Shown here in pieces: positions 1-11,698 of a DNA stretch of 64,000 nt (positions within the stretch are counted from its first letter, which is position 1; every line of letters starts with the position of its first letter). The DNA comes from Bagarius yarrelli (Eukaryota; Chordata; Actinopteri; Siluriformes; Sisoridae). Made by a program: the position numbers and the translations under genes. The notes under the pieces are model-generated. The model ran no database searches. It was given only the letters and a program-made list of their open reading frames with translations, and had not been told where the DNA came from. The stretch covers positions 429,284 to 493,283 of the forward strand of contig VCAZ01000122.1 in assembly GCA_005784505.1 (NCBI GenBank), given 5' to 3'.

Positions 1-43
1 GCACCACACTTCCTTAAAGTGTGCATTTATGGAGTAAAGCTAC

Positions 44-2110
44 CTGAGCCACTCTCCTCCAATGACCGACGTCCGCCTCCAGGCGCTGCACCTCATGGGA
101 CAGCCGGTTGATTTCCTGCTGCGACCACAGGACGTCACTAAGGTCCACCTCGTCGCCATGAAAACCGTGATGGCCCGGTGAAAGATGGGGCAGAAAGGAG
201 GACGAGGAGTGTGTGGTGGTGGTGGTTGTGGCAGAAGTCGTAACAGGAAGCACAGCAGGATCGGAAGATGGCGCATCTCGGGCGGAGAGGCGGAGCTTCT
301 GGACTTCTTCCTGTAAACTGTTTTGTCTGGCTTTCAGGTGGCTGATATCTACCTGGAAACGCACACAACAAAAAAGCAGGAAGGAGAAAATCTTGCATGG
401 GGAGGCAGAGCCTTGAGGGTGGAAATGAGTCTACAAGAAAGAAAGCTCACCTCTTTCTGCTGAAGGATCGTCCTGTATTCCACCGACTGCTGCTTGACCT
501 GGATCTCTGCCACCTCCAACTTCTCCTCCAGCTCAGCGTTTATTCTCCGTAAACGTTCGTACTGTACAAGGAAAAAAAACGTTTACCCTCAAACTCTTTT
601 CTAAAAAGTTTATCTAGAACCAAAGCCGAAGAACAAGGGCCAGAGCAAAGGTGTGTGGACTTAAATCAGAGCTAAAAATTAAACACCTCCGACTTCTGTG
701 AGGAGAGAGCTGCCTCCAGCTCCTGCAACTTTGAGTTGGACACGTGCAGCTCAGTGGTAGCATCTGCAACACAGTCACACACAATTTAATAAACACTGGG
801 AAAACATTGGAAAGCATCAGAACAGTCCAACTCTAAATCCCCTTCAGCAGCATTACTCAAAAATACATCTCAGAGATCTCCAAGAGGAAATATCTAAAGC
901 TAAATCAAGACTATCCAAAGACGGGAACATGAAAAATATGATTTCCATACAGAACCGGCCCAAGGCATATGGCCCATGGCCACCAGGGGACTCCCAAGAG
1001 AACATGAAATGACAGATACTTTTTTAATGTAATCTCACAAAAATGCAATATTAAATGGAAAAAAGAAAAACAGGACGCAGGCACAGCCTGAGTGTGAAAA
1101 AAAGAAAGAAATGAGAAAGAGAAAAAAAACAGCAAGATAAAGTTAAGGAAGCTCTTGTGGGTTTGCTACTGTTACTATTAAAAATAGTAGAAGTGTAAAA
1201 TTATTGGTATGATGTAAGCAATGCAGCTACAACAAATAAATAATAGGTAGCGCTAATAAATTAATATAATATAATGAGTTGAATAATGAAATAATTGAAG
1301 ATTGACAATAATCAGTCATATTGGTGGCACCGAGGGGCCCCCAAATAAAATTCTGCATACGGCCCCTAAAGGCTTGGGGCGGCCCTTTTTCCCATAGATA
1401 AGGTTAAATAACAAATCTGGTTTTGCTTCATTATAAAATACGTAAACACATTTGGAATTTTCAGAAATGTTTAAAATGCTAAATTAAAAATGTGTGTGTG
1501 TGTGTGTGTGTGTAATCTTTGTTTTCCTGTTAAATGACTCAATGACCGCCGCTTTTTCACTTTTAAATTCACTTTATATTACATTTCTGGCATTTGGCAG
1601 ATGCTAAATATTACAATAGTTTTGTCCTTCTAAGCAGTTAAGGTTTAAGGGCCTTGCTCAGGGGCCCAGCAGTGGAATGTTGGTGATTCTTTGAATTAAG
1701 CCCGGCAGATGAACACTGTACCCAGTGAGCTACCAACTTCCTATTTTCTTTTTGTTTTTATTTTTACTTAGAACGTTCACCTGCTAAATCTGCCCTTCAC
1801 ATGTAAACCCGTGTATCTGTTCCACCCTGTAGAGGCATTTCAGCTGTTACACATTCTATTTTGAAGGCTATTCTGGCCTTCAAATAAATACCACCACCAT
1901 TCATTTTAAAGCCAAACATACTTTTTTTTTTAACAACAATAAAATTGAAATTAAATAAAAAATAGATATTATCAAATTTGGGGTCCTGAATTTTTTTTTA
2001 ATTTGTAAGAGATATTTGTTATTATGGCATGTCACTATTATCTGTATGTGTTTTTGTGTGTGTGTGTACACAAAAACATTAAGCTGCAACAAGCAGGACA
2101 GGGAATCACA

Positions 2111-2146
<36 letters not shown>

Positions 2147-3249
2147 GCTCTGCTGGAAGCTCTGGGTCAAAGTTCTCACTCAGCGCTGGACACGACACAG
2201 CTCATGCGCACACACACATACACACATACTTTCACACTCTTTGCACAAAGCCACAGCTCTGTTTATCATAACACAAAAAAGTCCATCACATGGAGGAAGG
2301 GAGCAGAACCGTTCTGAGTTTTGCTATCATGTACTCATTTAATGTTTTATTAGGGGGTAACAACATTATCATGATACTAACATGTTTCTGCAGTTCTGTA
2401 CCACCGGTATTGGATTATCTGATAAACCGCAGTTCTGATTACCACAAATTTATCCAATTCTGACTGCTTCTCTGCAAGAAGTCGTCAGTTTATCATTTAC
2501 AGAAGGAGTCTCCAGTATCAGAGCTTCAGCTCTGGACTATTTGTTGTCTTGGTGTCATTAGCATTAAAATTCAATGATGTCACACATTGCTGTGATAAAT
2601 ACCTCAGAGTGGATATCCGGTTAGTTAACTGAAGCTTATGTAAAGTTAAGAGTTCCAACAAACGATTATTTTTTTGACTTGACTTGATTTCAGAAATTAT
2701 TTAGCATCTGCAATTGAAAACATAAAAAATATATGGTCTAATTAGGAAATAAAACAGCGCCACCGCACCACAGTGGCTGAACCGCGCTATTGCAGGCCCT
2801 TATGTTTAGGCATATTAAATAAAACAATTCAAAAAACAAAATTATTTTCCGACATTTTTTTTTGTTAATAACGTAAACTAATAGTCTCTGCTTTAGACTT
2901 CAGTAGCAAACCAATTTGACCCAATGAGTTGTCCAGAAACTGTCAGAAAGGGATGATGGTATCACGATATGGACAGCATTCGGTGGTGATGTCGCTCAGC
3001 CTGGAGCAGCAGGTGTGACCAAAACACACATCATCATCATCATCATCATTCTTTAACCTGGAAAACTGATGAAGAGGCTTTCCTTATAGCAGGTTAGAAA
3101 CAAAACTCACCTCCGACCTCTTCCGCTCCTTCCAGTAGGATGTCTTTGGTGAAACTGGAAATTTGTCCGGTGAAAGAGGATAAACTTCCTCCGACCTGCC
3201 CGAGAGACTGACCGAGGCCTGAGCCCAATCCCCCCAACCAGGACGCCAT
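44..3249 (-). CDS. trip11: trip11 (GMAP-210 golgin), 5' part; gene continues past position 1
   Basis: This is the N-terminal part of the cis-Golgi golgin GMAP-210, which captures highly curved vesicles and supports IFT20/ciliary traffic. Coding exons are 3249-3111, 763-687, 561-451 and 352-44, in phase throughout, giving residues 1-212. Exon 1 encodes MASWLGGLGSGLGQSLGQ and the following G/S/L/F-rich stretch. This matches the amphipathic lipid-packing sensor (ALPS) of human TRIP11 residues 1-38. Exons 2-4 are charged coiled coil, including QQKEVDISHLKARQ and SQQEINRLSHEVQRLE, both diagnostic of TRIP11. The donor after 44 leads into an intron leaving the window, so most of the roughly 1,900-residue protein lies outside. 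Intron 1 (764-3110) is large and repeat-filled. The gene lies downstream of golga5 on the same strand. The start is the first ATG before the ALPS. Confidence 0.93.
938..1385. mobile_element. interspersed repeat copy in trip11 intron 1
   Basis: The segment is bounded by GGCCACCAGGGGACTCCC near its left end and GAGGGGCCCCCAAATAAAAT near its right end. Its interior resembles 58138-58465: both have CAAAAATGCAATATTAA, then CAGCTACAA, then an AT-rich tail, then CTAAAGGCTTG. Two diverged copies in unrelated introns indicate an interspersed element. No coding capacity is visible and the class is unknown. Confidence 0.6.
1560..1735 (-). mobile_element. tRNA-derived SINE copy
   Basis: Reverse orientation. 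It has the fish SINE landmarks: tail complement GGCATTTGGCAGATGCTAA, body GGGCCTTGCTCAGGGGCCCA, then the degenerate tRNA-like head ending in CTACCAACTTCC. It lies in trip11 intron 1, between two (GT)n tracts at about 1490 and 2115. Confidence 0.7.
2114..2142. repeat. (GT)n microsatellite
   Basis: An uninterrupted run of GT dinucleotides in trip11 intron 1, close to a second GT-rich stretch at 2046-2068 and an ACACAC-rich stretch at 2210-2228. Confidence 0.9.
2745..2925. mobile_element. interspersed repeat fragment, related to 27678-27795
   Basis: Both places contain ACAGCGCCACC, then GCGCTATTGCAGGC, then an AT-rich stretch, then TTTTTAATAACGT-like sequence followed by ACTAAT. This indicates two copies of an unnamed repeat, one in trip11 intron 1 and one in oip5 intron 1. 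No ORF is seen. Confidence 0.5.
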
Positions 3250-4345
3250 GACCGGCAGCTCTCACACACTCTCACACACTCTCTCTGCCTCTGTGTGGAC
3301 GTTTACATGGACAAAATGGACCCAAGCTACCTTTAAGGGACGTGTTTCCCAAAAAAAAACAGTCGCTGCGTTTGGTGTTGAATTCTCTTATCGGTGTTAT
3401 CAGAGCTGTGGAAAATACCAGGGCTGATGTTTCACACCAAAACGACTGAATCGTCTAAAAATTATCCGCTCAGAGTTTCAGTAGAAGACCCCAAAAATCA
3501 GGTGACGTTTGTAGAAATCACCGAGGTTTTTAATCACACTGTCTTTATCACAAAAAAGAAAGAATTCCGCTTTGTTTTGGTTCGCTCGCTCCGATACCTG
3601 CCACCTAGACTTCAGCCATCACCGGACACTCGTCAGAAAAGGACGTGGACGAGCGCAGAGCATCATGGGAACCCGGCGAACCAATAGAAACAGACAGGAA
3701 GTAAGGACGTCAGGAAAATGCCGGAAGTAAAAAAGGTTTTCGTGTTTTTTATGTTTATTTATTTATTTATTGCATTTTTTAACAGAATGAAACAAAGTAA
3801 TCTAAAAAAAAAGCAGTAATAAAATAAATTAAGTTAATTAATTACGTACATAAAATAAATAAGATGACCAAAAGTAAGCGCACCTCTGAGTTGGAGGCAC
3901 ATAATTTTATAAATTGTACATTTAATTTTTAAAATATAAAACAACTAAGGTTAGTATATTAAGATTTATTTCCATATTTATTCTTATTTATTTAAAAAAA
4001 AACTAAACCAACCAACCCCCCCCCCCCCCCCCCCCCCCACCCCCCCCCCCCCCCCCCCAACAAAAACTGTCCAATCAGTAAAAAAAACAAAGTTTACTGT
4101 GGCACTAATAAATAAATAATTATTACTCATACATATAATCTGCTTGGTCACCCCTGTAAAATTTGTACAGTATCCAAATACAAAAGTATTAAAAAATATT
4201 AGAAATACTGTGCTCAAATGATGTGTGTGTGTGTTTGTGTAAATATATTATTGATATTTAACTGATTAATTGTTCAAATAAAACTATTTTTTTTTTTTAA
4301 TCTGATATATGCAGGTAGAAAACTGTGGAGAGATTTTTTAAATAT
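3250..4345. other. intergenic: trip11 promoter side and golga5 downstream flank
   Basis: No gene is recognised. The part nearest trip11 (3250-3720) is less AT-rich and probably holds its promoter. The remainder is AT-rich and includes a poly-C run at 4016-4058. A 97-codon open frame at 3394-3687 resembles no protein I know and is not called. Confidence 0.5.
4016..4058. repeat. poly-C tract, 43 bases with one A
   Basis: Twenty-three C, one A at 4039, then nineteen C. It lies between trip11 and golga5. A second, longer homopolymer of the same kind (G on this strand) lies at 22657-22756. Confidence 0.95.
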
Positions 4346-4351
4346 TTTATT
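4346..4351 (-). other. candidate golga5 poly(A) signal
   Basis: TTTATT on the plus strand is AATAAA on the golga5 sense strand, about 315 nt after its stop codon. Other AATAAA-like hexamers occur further down in this AT-rich stretch, so the choice is tentative. Confidence 0.4.
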
Positions 4352-4665
4352 GTCTATTAAAAGAAATCAAAGTGAGTGATTACAGTCAATTTGTATGAAA
4401 AGTGATTAAAAACCAAACGTAAATTTTCCATGAGAAAATTCGATAGAACTCTGTCTTTAAATATGTTACTCAATCCTTTTTCCAGATGATTCGGTTCAAA
4501 ATAAAAGAAACAAAATAAGAGAGGTGAAAAAATTAAAATCAAAAGAATGTGACATGTTGAACCAAAACATAGGCTTGCTGACGCCCAGTTCCTGACAGAT
4601 ATTATAGCTTCATTTCTATACACATAAAGCATTACATAAACATATCATACACATCATAAAGTCTT

Positions 4666-7600
4666 CTATCTGCCATCCGGATGAGACTGTGAGTGCATCT
4701 CAGGTGTGTATGTCAGCAGGACGATCATCACCCAAAGGTGCAGTAGTGCCTTCAAACACACACAGACACATTAACACCACACTAATTCTAAAAGGTACAA
4801 AGATACAGAAATAGAGTCTCTCTTTTAGGTTTACTTACCATATAAACGATTACAAAGACTCTGGCCATAGGGTAGCGTCTGAGAAAGATTCCTAACCGGA
4901 TGCTAGAGACAAGAATCAGAAAGCGGAATAGCGACACCTTGATTTACACTGAATGATGTTTGCATGTTAACTTACATGAAAATTGACTTGATTCTGACAA
5001 TTTGGATCATACAAAACACGTGATTCACACACACAACTTTAACTATATTTTAAATCATTAAAGATTGGGATTCTTTTTGCTATTACCTAAAGCGGTCTAT
5101 GGTGCTGGCTGCTTTGCGCACTTTCCCGTACACGCCTGTCTCTGACCCGTTGTGATCACCGAACAGCACCGGTGTGTTTCTCTGTCTCGCACCTTCACAA
5201 AAAACACAATTGTATTAAAGCATCTTAAACAAATTTCATGCATGATGATATCGAAACACGCATTAACAGCATTTATTTCAGAACGCATTATGGGCTTCTG
5301 ATGGGTTATCTGGAACCTAACACTCAATGTATATCTTTAATTAATGCCATGTGTTTGCTCTCTGACCTGCTCCCTCCACAGCGGCCATGTTAACATGTGA
5401 GCCGATGCTCTGGCCCCCCTGCATGCTCTTTAACTGCTGTTCCAGACGTTCCAGCTGGAAGACAAGCGAACTTTTCTCTGTGCCCAGAGCCTCCAGCATG
5501 GTCTGTTTCTGGATCAGGGTCTCAGTGAGCTGATGCAGACGACCCTCCAACTCTGCCTGGCTGCTGCTCAGAGTCTTATTGGTTAACTAAAAAAAACCCA
5601 GAGATTATTATTTAATTATTTAACACTGATATTTAATCACATCTCCCATGTTGAGGACTGCACATTTTTGACTCTTTACAGGAAGTGAAAATGTGTGTTT
5701 GAGAAAGCATCCCACCTGGTTCCTAAGTTTCTGGATCTCGTCCTCTCGGTCTTTGATGCGACTCTGCAGGGTGCTTTTTGTGCGATGGTGTTCTTCCTCC
5801 ACATAATGCAACTCCTGTCACACACACACACACGCAATTTAATACAGTATATGCATTACATTATATGTTATCTTTATTATGCTTAGCATGTCAATGTTCG
5901 CATTACTGCTTTAATTGGTAACTAGGCACAAAACAATATTATTTAAAGTCTCAAGTTACATGTAAGAAAATTAAATAAATTGTGTAAAGCTACACGACCA
6001 AATAACAATCATATGTTTTTTTGCATTATATATACATCCGTTTTCCTGCATAATTAGTTAAAAAAAAACCTCTAATGGGCAAACAATTCTGCTGGAAAAC
6101 AAAGAGAGTACACACACACTTAGCGTGTACCTGTTTGCAGCGCTCCAGTTCCGCTTCCACCTCTTGTTTCTGACGGCTGTGTTGTGAGATTTGCTCCTGT
6201 AGCTCCAGCTGCTGCTCTCTCCAGCTCTCTGCCTCCACCACTGCCTGGTTTTCCAACTCCTGAAGGGAACAGAAAAGAAATTATATTCATCTTCTTTTTT
6301 TAATTCTTAATAATAATTTTTTCTCAAGTATTATTTTTCCTATCTGAATAACCAGGAAGGTTATTCAGATAAGGGACTATAAAGTGTGTCTGGTTCTGTA
6401 TGAACCTGTATTTCTAAGCGAAGGCTCTGGATCTGAGCCTGATGTTTTTGAAGCTCTTCTTTCTGAAGCTCTTTCTCGTGCCGCAACTCCTCCAGCTCCA
6501 CTTCAGCTGTACATCCGGCGTCCAGCGTCTCCAAAGCAGAGCCCTCCTTTAGACTGCTGATCAGCTTCTCTTTGGACTGAAAACGACATTAAAAACGTAG
6601 ATTTTAGGCTTCCATCTACACGTTTAAACAGGTTCTAAAAATGAAAATGAGCTGCTGCCAGTTAACTCAATAAGTTCTTCAAAACAGGCTGGGAAAAAAA
6701 AATGGACAGGGTGGTGTGGGAAAGTCCATAAGTCAAGTTGATTAATTTCTTTTCTTCACTATAGCCCTGACAGTCATGAGGTGTAGTAGTGATGGTTTGA
6801 GACCTGAAGGATGCGTGAGGCTTTGTTTTTGTAGTCCTGCAGCTCCTGTTTGGCGTAATCGGCTGCAGCCCGAGCGGTTTTGACCTGCTGCTGGAGCTCT
6901 TCGACTCTCTGTCTCTCCTCTGTCGCTTTGCGCTCCGCAACTTTTGAAGACTCAGCCAGCGTTTGTCGCTCTGCCTCTGTCCTCGCCAGCCGAGCTGCAA
7001 ACTCGCTCTAATACAAAAACAGTAAAGCTGGAATTAAATTAGTTCCACCATGTTTGATGGTGTGTTTTAAGTCTATTGTAAAAAGGAAAGTTGTGCACCT
7101 GAAAATAGGAGTTCAGAATTACTGACCTGCATCTGTCTGTAGCTTTCCTGCTCTCTGTTCAGAGCTGCTTCTGCCTCTCGGAGTCGTTCCTGCAATGTGT
7201 GTAGAGCTTGAGAGTTCAGACTGTTCCCCTCACTATGGTCCTGCAGGATCCTGTCATCACAAACATCCCTAATTATTGGAATTGGTGACTAATATGGAAC
7301 CGGGCTGCATTTTTCCACTAAAAAACAAAAAACAGGCTGGTGCCCAGATCCTGCATCCAAACTGGCCCCAAACCCTAACTGGTCTCAGGTGGGAACCGAT
7401 GACATTAGTGGACGACCGCCACCACAGACAGCAGTTTGAGAGGCACCCTTTTAAAAAGCTGACAATGACAAGTAAATGAACAAAAACAATCTGTCAGTTC
7501 ATTAATGATCGACAGAAGAAACCAACGCTCTTCTCATTATTAGCGCCATCAAGAAAATCCAGTTCTAACTTCAAAATTTACTGATGTGCCAATCAAGAGG

Positions 7601-9190
7601 TTAACAAGTTAACACAAATAATAATACAGTGATTAAAAAAGAAAAAAATAAGAAATAACAAGCGATCACATGTTGGTGACACAGCAAGTTCTGCTCCCTG
7701 CCTGTGCAAACACAAACTGATTTGAAACCAGCACTAGCCAGACTCAGATTTCCACAAGAGACATCTAAAGACACCCTATGCCAATTTTAATAAGCAACAA
7801 CAAACAGAGCAGGGAGTTAGGAACTGTCTCTGGCTGGGAAATACCTGGTCCTTTCACTCTGCGCTTCCTCCAGTGCCGAGCTTCTGGCCTTCAATAGCTG
7901 ATCTGCCTCATCCAGTCGCACTTTAAGCACGGCCAGCTGAGAGTCCTTGGCTGTCAGAGCCTGGGTAAGGTCATCAACCTGTGCCCGCAGCCCCCTGACG
8001 GCACGGTCTGAGTGGCTTTGCTCTGCGTTCCACTTCTCGGCACGAGATCGGGCCTGATTGAGCTCTGTATACACACAGGAAAAGGTAAACACTATAGCAC
8101 TTAAACAATAACATAAACCCTTCTTTACTGGGCCAGACCTAGAGACCCACACCCCTTCTTTAAAAACTGACAATTTACTTTTTAGAATAGATTTTTTATA
8201 TCCTGTATAACATGGCCATGAAGAAAGCAAGTCCTCGCACCTTCCTGCGTGTTCTTGACTCTCTGGACAAGAGACGCCATCTCCTGGTTGAGGGAGGACA
8301 CTTCATTCCGCAGGAGCTGGTTCTCCAGACGCAGACCAGATACCACCTGACTGAGCTGCTCCTCCTGAGCTGAGCTTGACTCTACCATAACCTGAACATC
8401 TGGTGCTGCCTGGCCTGAATCTGAGCTGTCCGGGGTGACACCTACAGAGAGCAAAGGATACAGACGAGCGCAGTGGTTAAGACATCTAATTGGAAATGAA
8501 CATCAAAACAGTTTTTTAGTAATATTAAAAACTAGATAAACTACATCTTTCTACTAAGTTAGTACCTTGGCTTCCATCTTGAGCGGAGTCATTATCTGTC
8601 TTGCTGCTGTGTGTACTTGCAGTGAGGGAGCCGAGACTGGAGGTTCGGGACAGAGCCTGTGTAGAAGGAGGAAGAGTAGTCTGAGTAGACGGGACAGTCA
8701 CTTGCTCCTGAGCAGATCCTTCGGCCACACCTGTCCCCCGAACCGTGTCTCTTTTCACCTCTTTTCTGTCGCTCTGCAGTGGATCAGAGCTATTCAGGAA
8801 GTCGAAAAGAAGATCATCATTTACTTCAGATCGTCTGGGCCTTACAAAGTTGGATGAGGCTTTTGCCCCACCACTGCTAGTATTGCTGCTGCTGCTGACA
8901 GCTGAACCCAGAAGACTTGTGCTGGATACGTTAGCTGTGCTTGCTAGCACAGTGGCTTTGGATTTCTTAATGTTTTCGGCAGCAGCGGAGATGAATCCAT
9001 GCGTTTCGTGTGCTGGGTAGTCGTGACGAGACTCGTATGGAGCACTGTACAGAATTGAATCCGGCTCAGCAGGTTCGAATGATGCAGAGGAGGAACTGGT
9101 TGAGTGTTTGGTCAAAGCACTGGCAGCTCCCTGATCCACTTTGTTTAAAAAATCCTCGGCCCGGCCGGCTAAATCAACAAACCAAGACAT
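4666..9190 (-). CDS. golga5: golga5, golgin-84
   Basis: A Golgi membrane tether with a long coiled coil anchored by a C-terminal transmembrane helix; it works with CASP/COG in retrograde traffic. Twelve coding exons: 9190-8566, 8441-8241, 8064-7845, 7250-7127, 7007-6804, 6576-6406, 6259-6131, 5814-5716, 5586-5367, 5192-5087, 4902-4839, 4749-4666. They join in phase to 748 residues (human 731). The N-terminus MSWFVDLAGRAEDFLNKVDQ is the family signature. The Ser/Thr-rich region contains NDDLLFDFLNSS. Coiled coil runs from about residue 220 to 660 (LRLENQLLRNEVSSLNQEMA; LRAQVDDLTQALTAKDSQLA). Exons 10-12 encode YGKVRKAASTIDRFSIRLGI followed by the hydrophobic anchor ending LLTYTPEM. A splice acceptor just upstream of the ATG implies a non-coding first exon, probably ending at 9872. 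Confidence 0.96.
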
Positions 9191-9872
9191 CTTGAAATCT
9201 GGAAGCAAATACACAATTTATTGCCTTATAGACCGGATAACATTCACAAACTAGAATAATAAGAATTTTAGCATTTATGTTCATCTCCTGAAAGATAAGG
9301 TTGGAGCAACTGGCAAATATATCTCCCCAAAATATTTTATTCTCCAATTGTGCAGATTAGCATTCTAGGTCCTGCAGTAGCGCAGTTCAACCAGTGAGGC
9401 GCTGTCGCGAAAGACCTCAAATCAGTGCTCATACAGAAGAAGACACGAAGAATATTACGAGATGAAATCTTGAGAGGACGTTAAGATTTAAAGTTAAAAA
9501 AAATTGGGAAAAATATCCTGTTAAAAATATAAATAATAGTAATATATTTATTTGACATTTTAAAAGAAGAACTTGATTTCCTTCTTTTATGAATAAGAAT
9601 ATGTATATCCTCGAATTTTAACTAATTGCAAAAGCTTAATAATTGATTAAAGCCACTGAATAATAACTATACCGAAAAATAATTGCAGCTTTTGTGACTT
9701 TCGTGTTTTATTCACTAATCATCTTAAGAAACACTGATTTAACTGATGCGTTTAATATTTACCCTACCCACCAAAAATTTTCTATAAACATTTTTAACAT
9801 CTAGTTTACTTTTAATACATTATACAAGCAATGTTAACATTTTTAATTCATGTACAAGAATTAAAACAAACC

Positions 9873-10080
9873 TATCCAACAAGAAGACTGTGGGCATTTA
9901 GCTAACAACATTAGCTCGAATTACTTTTTCCCGTACCCGTATTTAGACACCCACGCCCTCGAGTGCGGTATTGGCTCGAAGTTCATACGCCATCGACTGC
10001 ACAAGTAAAACTATCCAATCACAAGATGGAATTTAGACAGAGCTAGCTAATCCCAAACGAGGAGGCGGGGTTAAACGGAA
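9873..10080 (-). promoter_or_regulatory. golga5 promoter region (inferred)
   Basis: Upstream of the inferred non-coding exon (donor GGATAG|GTTTGT at about 9872) the sequence has an ATTGG box at 9970-9974 and a CCAAT box at 10015-10019, with locally raised GC. The transcription start is inferred, not seen. Confidence 0.45.
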
Positions 10081-10584
10081 AACGCTTAGGAAAAAAAATA
10101 AACGAAGCTTAGCACTGATGGTCAAAGCTAAAAATAGAATAATTATCGAAATTTTTAGCTACGATACCTTTTCTGCATCAAAGAATACAGTGTAAATAGT
10201 TTGCTGGCATGTTGTAGAGGTTAAATAATTCCAGTTTAGTCGCTGTTAAAACTATTTTTTCTTCTCATGTTATCATCACTATCGAAAATCCTGCTTGACG
10301 TGGACCAGGATCTGAAAGAAGCCCTAACAGAGTGGCCTGGAATATGCCGGAGTAAAAAAAAATCAGTCTTTCCATACTGATGCCTGAATAAAAAAAGTGT
10401 TCTACTTTAAAGCATGTTGAACAACAACAACAACAATAATAATAATAATAATAATGATAAATAAAAGACCACTGTATAGATGGACTAAAATAAATTAAGA
10501 TTGTGTAAACATAAATCACAGTAAACAAATAGATAACGTCAATATTAATCAAATACTAAACAAACACACAGGGAAAGGTGTCAG

Positions 10585-10732
10585 TGATCATGGGTTTTAT
10601 TTCCAGCACCACCAAGCTACCATAGCTGGGCCCCTGAGCAAGGCCCTCAACCCTAAACAGCTCAGTTGTCTAAATAGGATAAATGTGAGTCGCTCTGTCT
10701 CTGGGCATCTGCCAAATGAAAGAAATGTGTTA
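10585..10732 (+). mobile_element. tRNA-derived SINE copy
   Basis: Head with CCAGCACCACCAAGCTACC, body GGGCCCCTGAGCAAGGCCCT, then CAGCTCAGTTGT, and the tail GTCGCTCTGTCTCTGGGCAT followed by CTGCCAAATG. It lies between the golga5 promoter and the rtf1 3' end. Confidence 0.75.
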
Positions 10733-10808
10733 TTTCTTTCAAGGTTATTTTAAAGAACAGGTATGAAAAAAAAAAAACATCTCCACAAGCAGTACGAAAC
10801 AGTGCTTC

Positions 10809-10814
10809 TTTATT
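10809..10814 (-). other. rtf1 poly(A) signal
   Basis: TTTATT on plus is AATAAA on the rtf1 sense strand, giving a 3' UTR of roughly 0.9 kb (11698 to about 10790). That UTR contains two (CA)n tracts on the plus strand, near 11463-11530. Confidence 0.6.
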
Positions 10815-11492
10815 GTTGCGCACTCATCTTAAATGGCCAAATCTTATTTACAAAGCATGCCACATGAGTACGAGAACTGACCAGAAGACATAAATCAATA
10901 ACCAATAAGAAGTCACACATCCATCAGCTCTGGGACAAAGACTTCCGAAATACAGGGAGACGAAGGAGGAAAAAAAAAAAGTAAAACATAACTGATTAAA
11001 GGTACTTTATACAAGACATGAGATTTTGTTCACTACAAGAGTAACATTATTATCGTTCTCTTATGTTCCCTGTAAAATACAAGGGTTAAAGCCTTATTTA
11101 TCCATAAAAAAAAAATGAAAAAAAAGAAAGTGTGTCCACACACACCCACACAGACAGAATCGGATTAAAAAGCATCAACAGGAGGAAAATCAGTTCATAA
11201 AAATCCTCCAAGTATTTGTTTTACATTTAAACAGCATTGTCAGGATTTGGATAAACATACTGACATTAAAAAAAGGAAAGAAATGAGACGAAGATCGTCA
11301 GGAACTCTGGTGAGGATTTCTCTTCTGTAAAGTACTGGGAAAAAAAAGTCATAACATTTCACAGGATTTTTTTTAATATTTAATTTTAATTTCCGAAAAC
11401 TTGTGCACCCAAACTGCACAAGTAGCTCGTAGTCTTGCGTAGGATGGACGTTTGCACTACAGTCATGCACCTGCTCATTCTGTGTCTCTCTC

Positions 11493-11502
<10 letters not shown>

Positions 11503-11528
<26 letters not shown>

Positions 11529-11529
11529 C
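11503..11529. repeat. (CA)n microsatellite in rtf1 3' UTR
   Basis: ACACAC run inside the presumed rtf1 3' UTR. A similar run at 12202-12226 lies directly beside the 3' splice donor of rtf1 exon 17. Confidence 0.85.
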
Positions 11530-11698
11530 CCATCTCCCTTTCTCTTACTCTCTGACACACACGCACACACTTGGTACTAGAAGTGAGTGAGAGTAAAAGA
11601 GAGAGAGTGTGTAAGCGAGGACAGCTCTGGGCTCCCAGGTGCAGTTCACTAACACATGCAGTTTTTGATGGAGGGGAAGCTGTTTAAAGACGGACGCA

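Noticed and set aside
7276..7479. A 67-residue plus-strand reading frame in the golga5 intron
   Set aside because: It has no resemblance to a known family, no splice context, and sits in the intron between golga5 exons 3 and 4.
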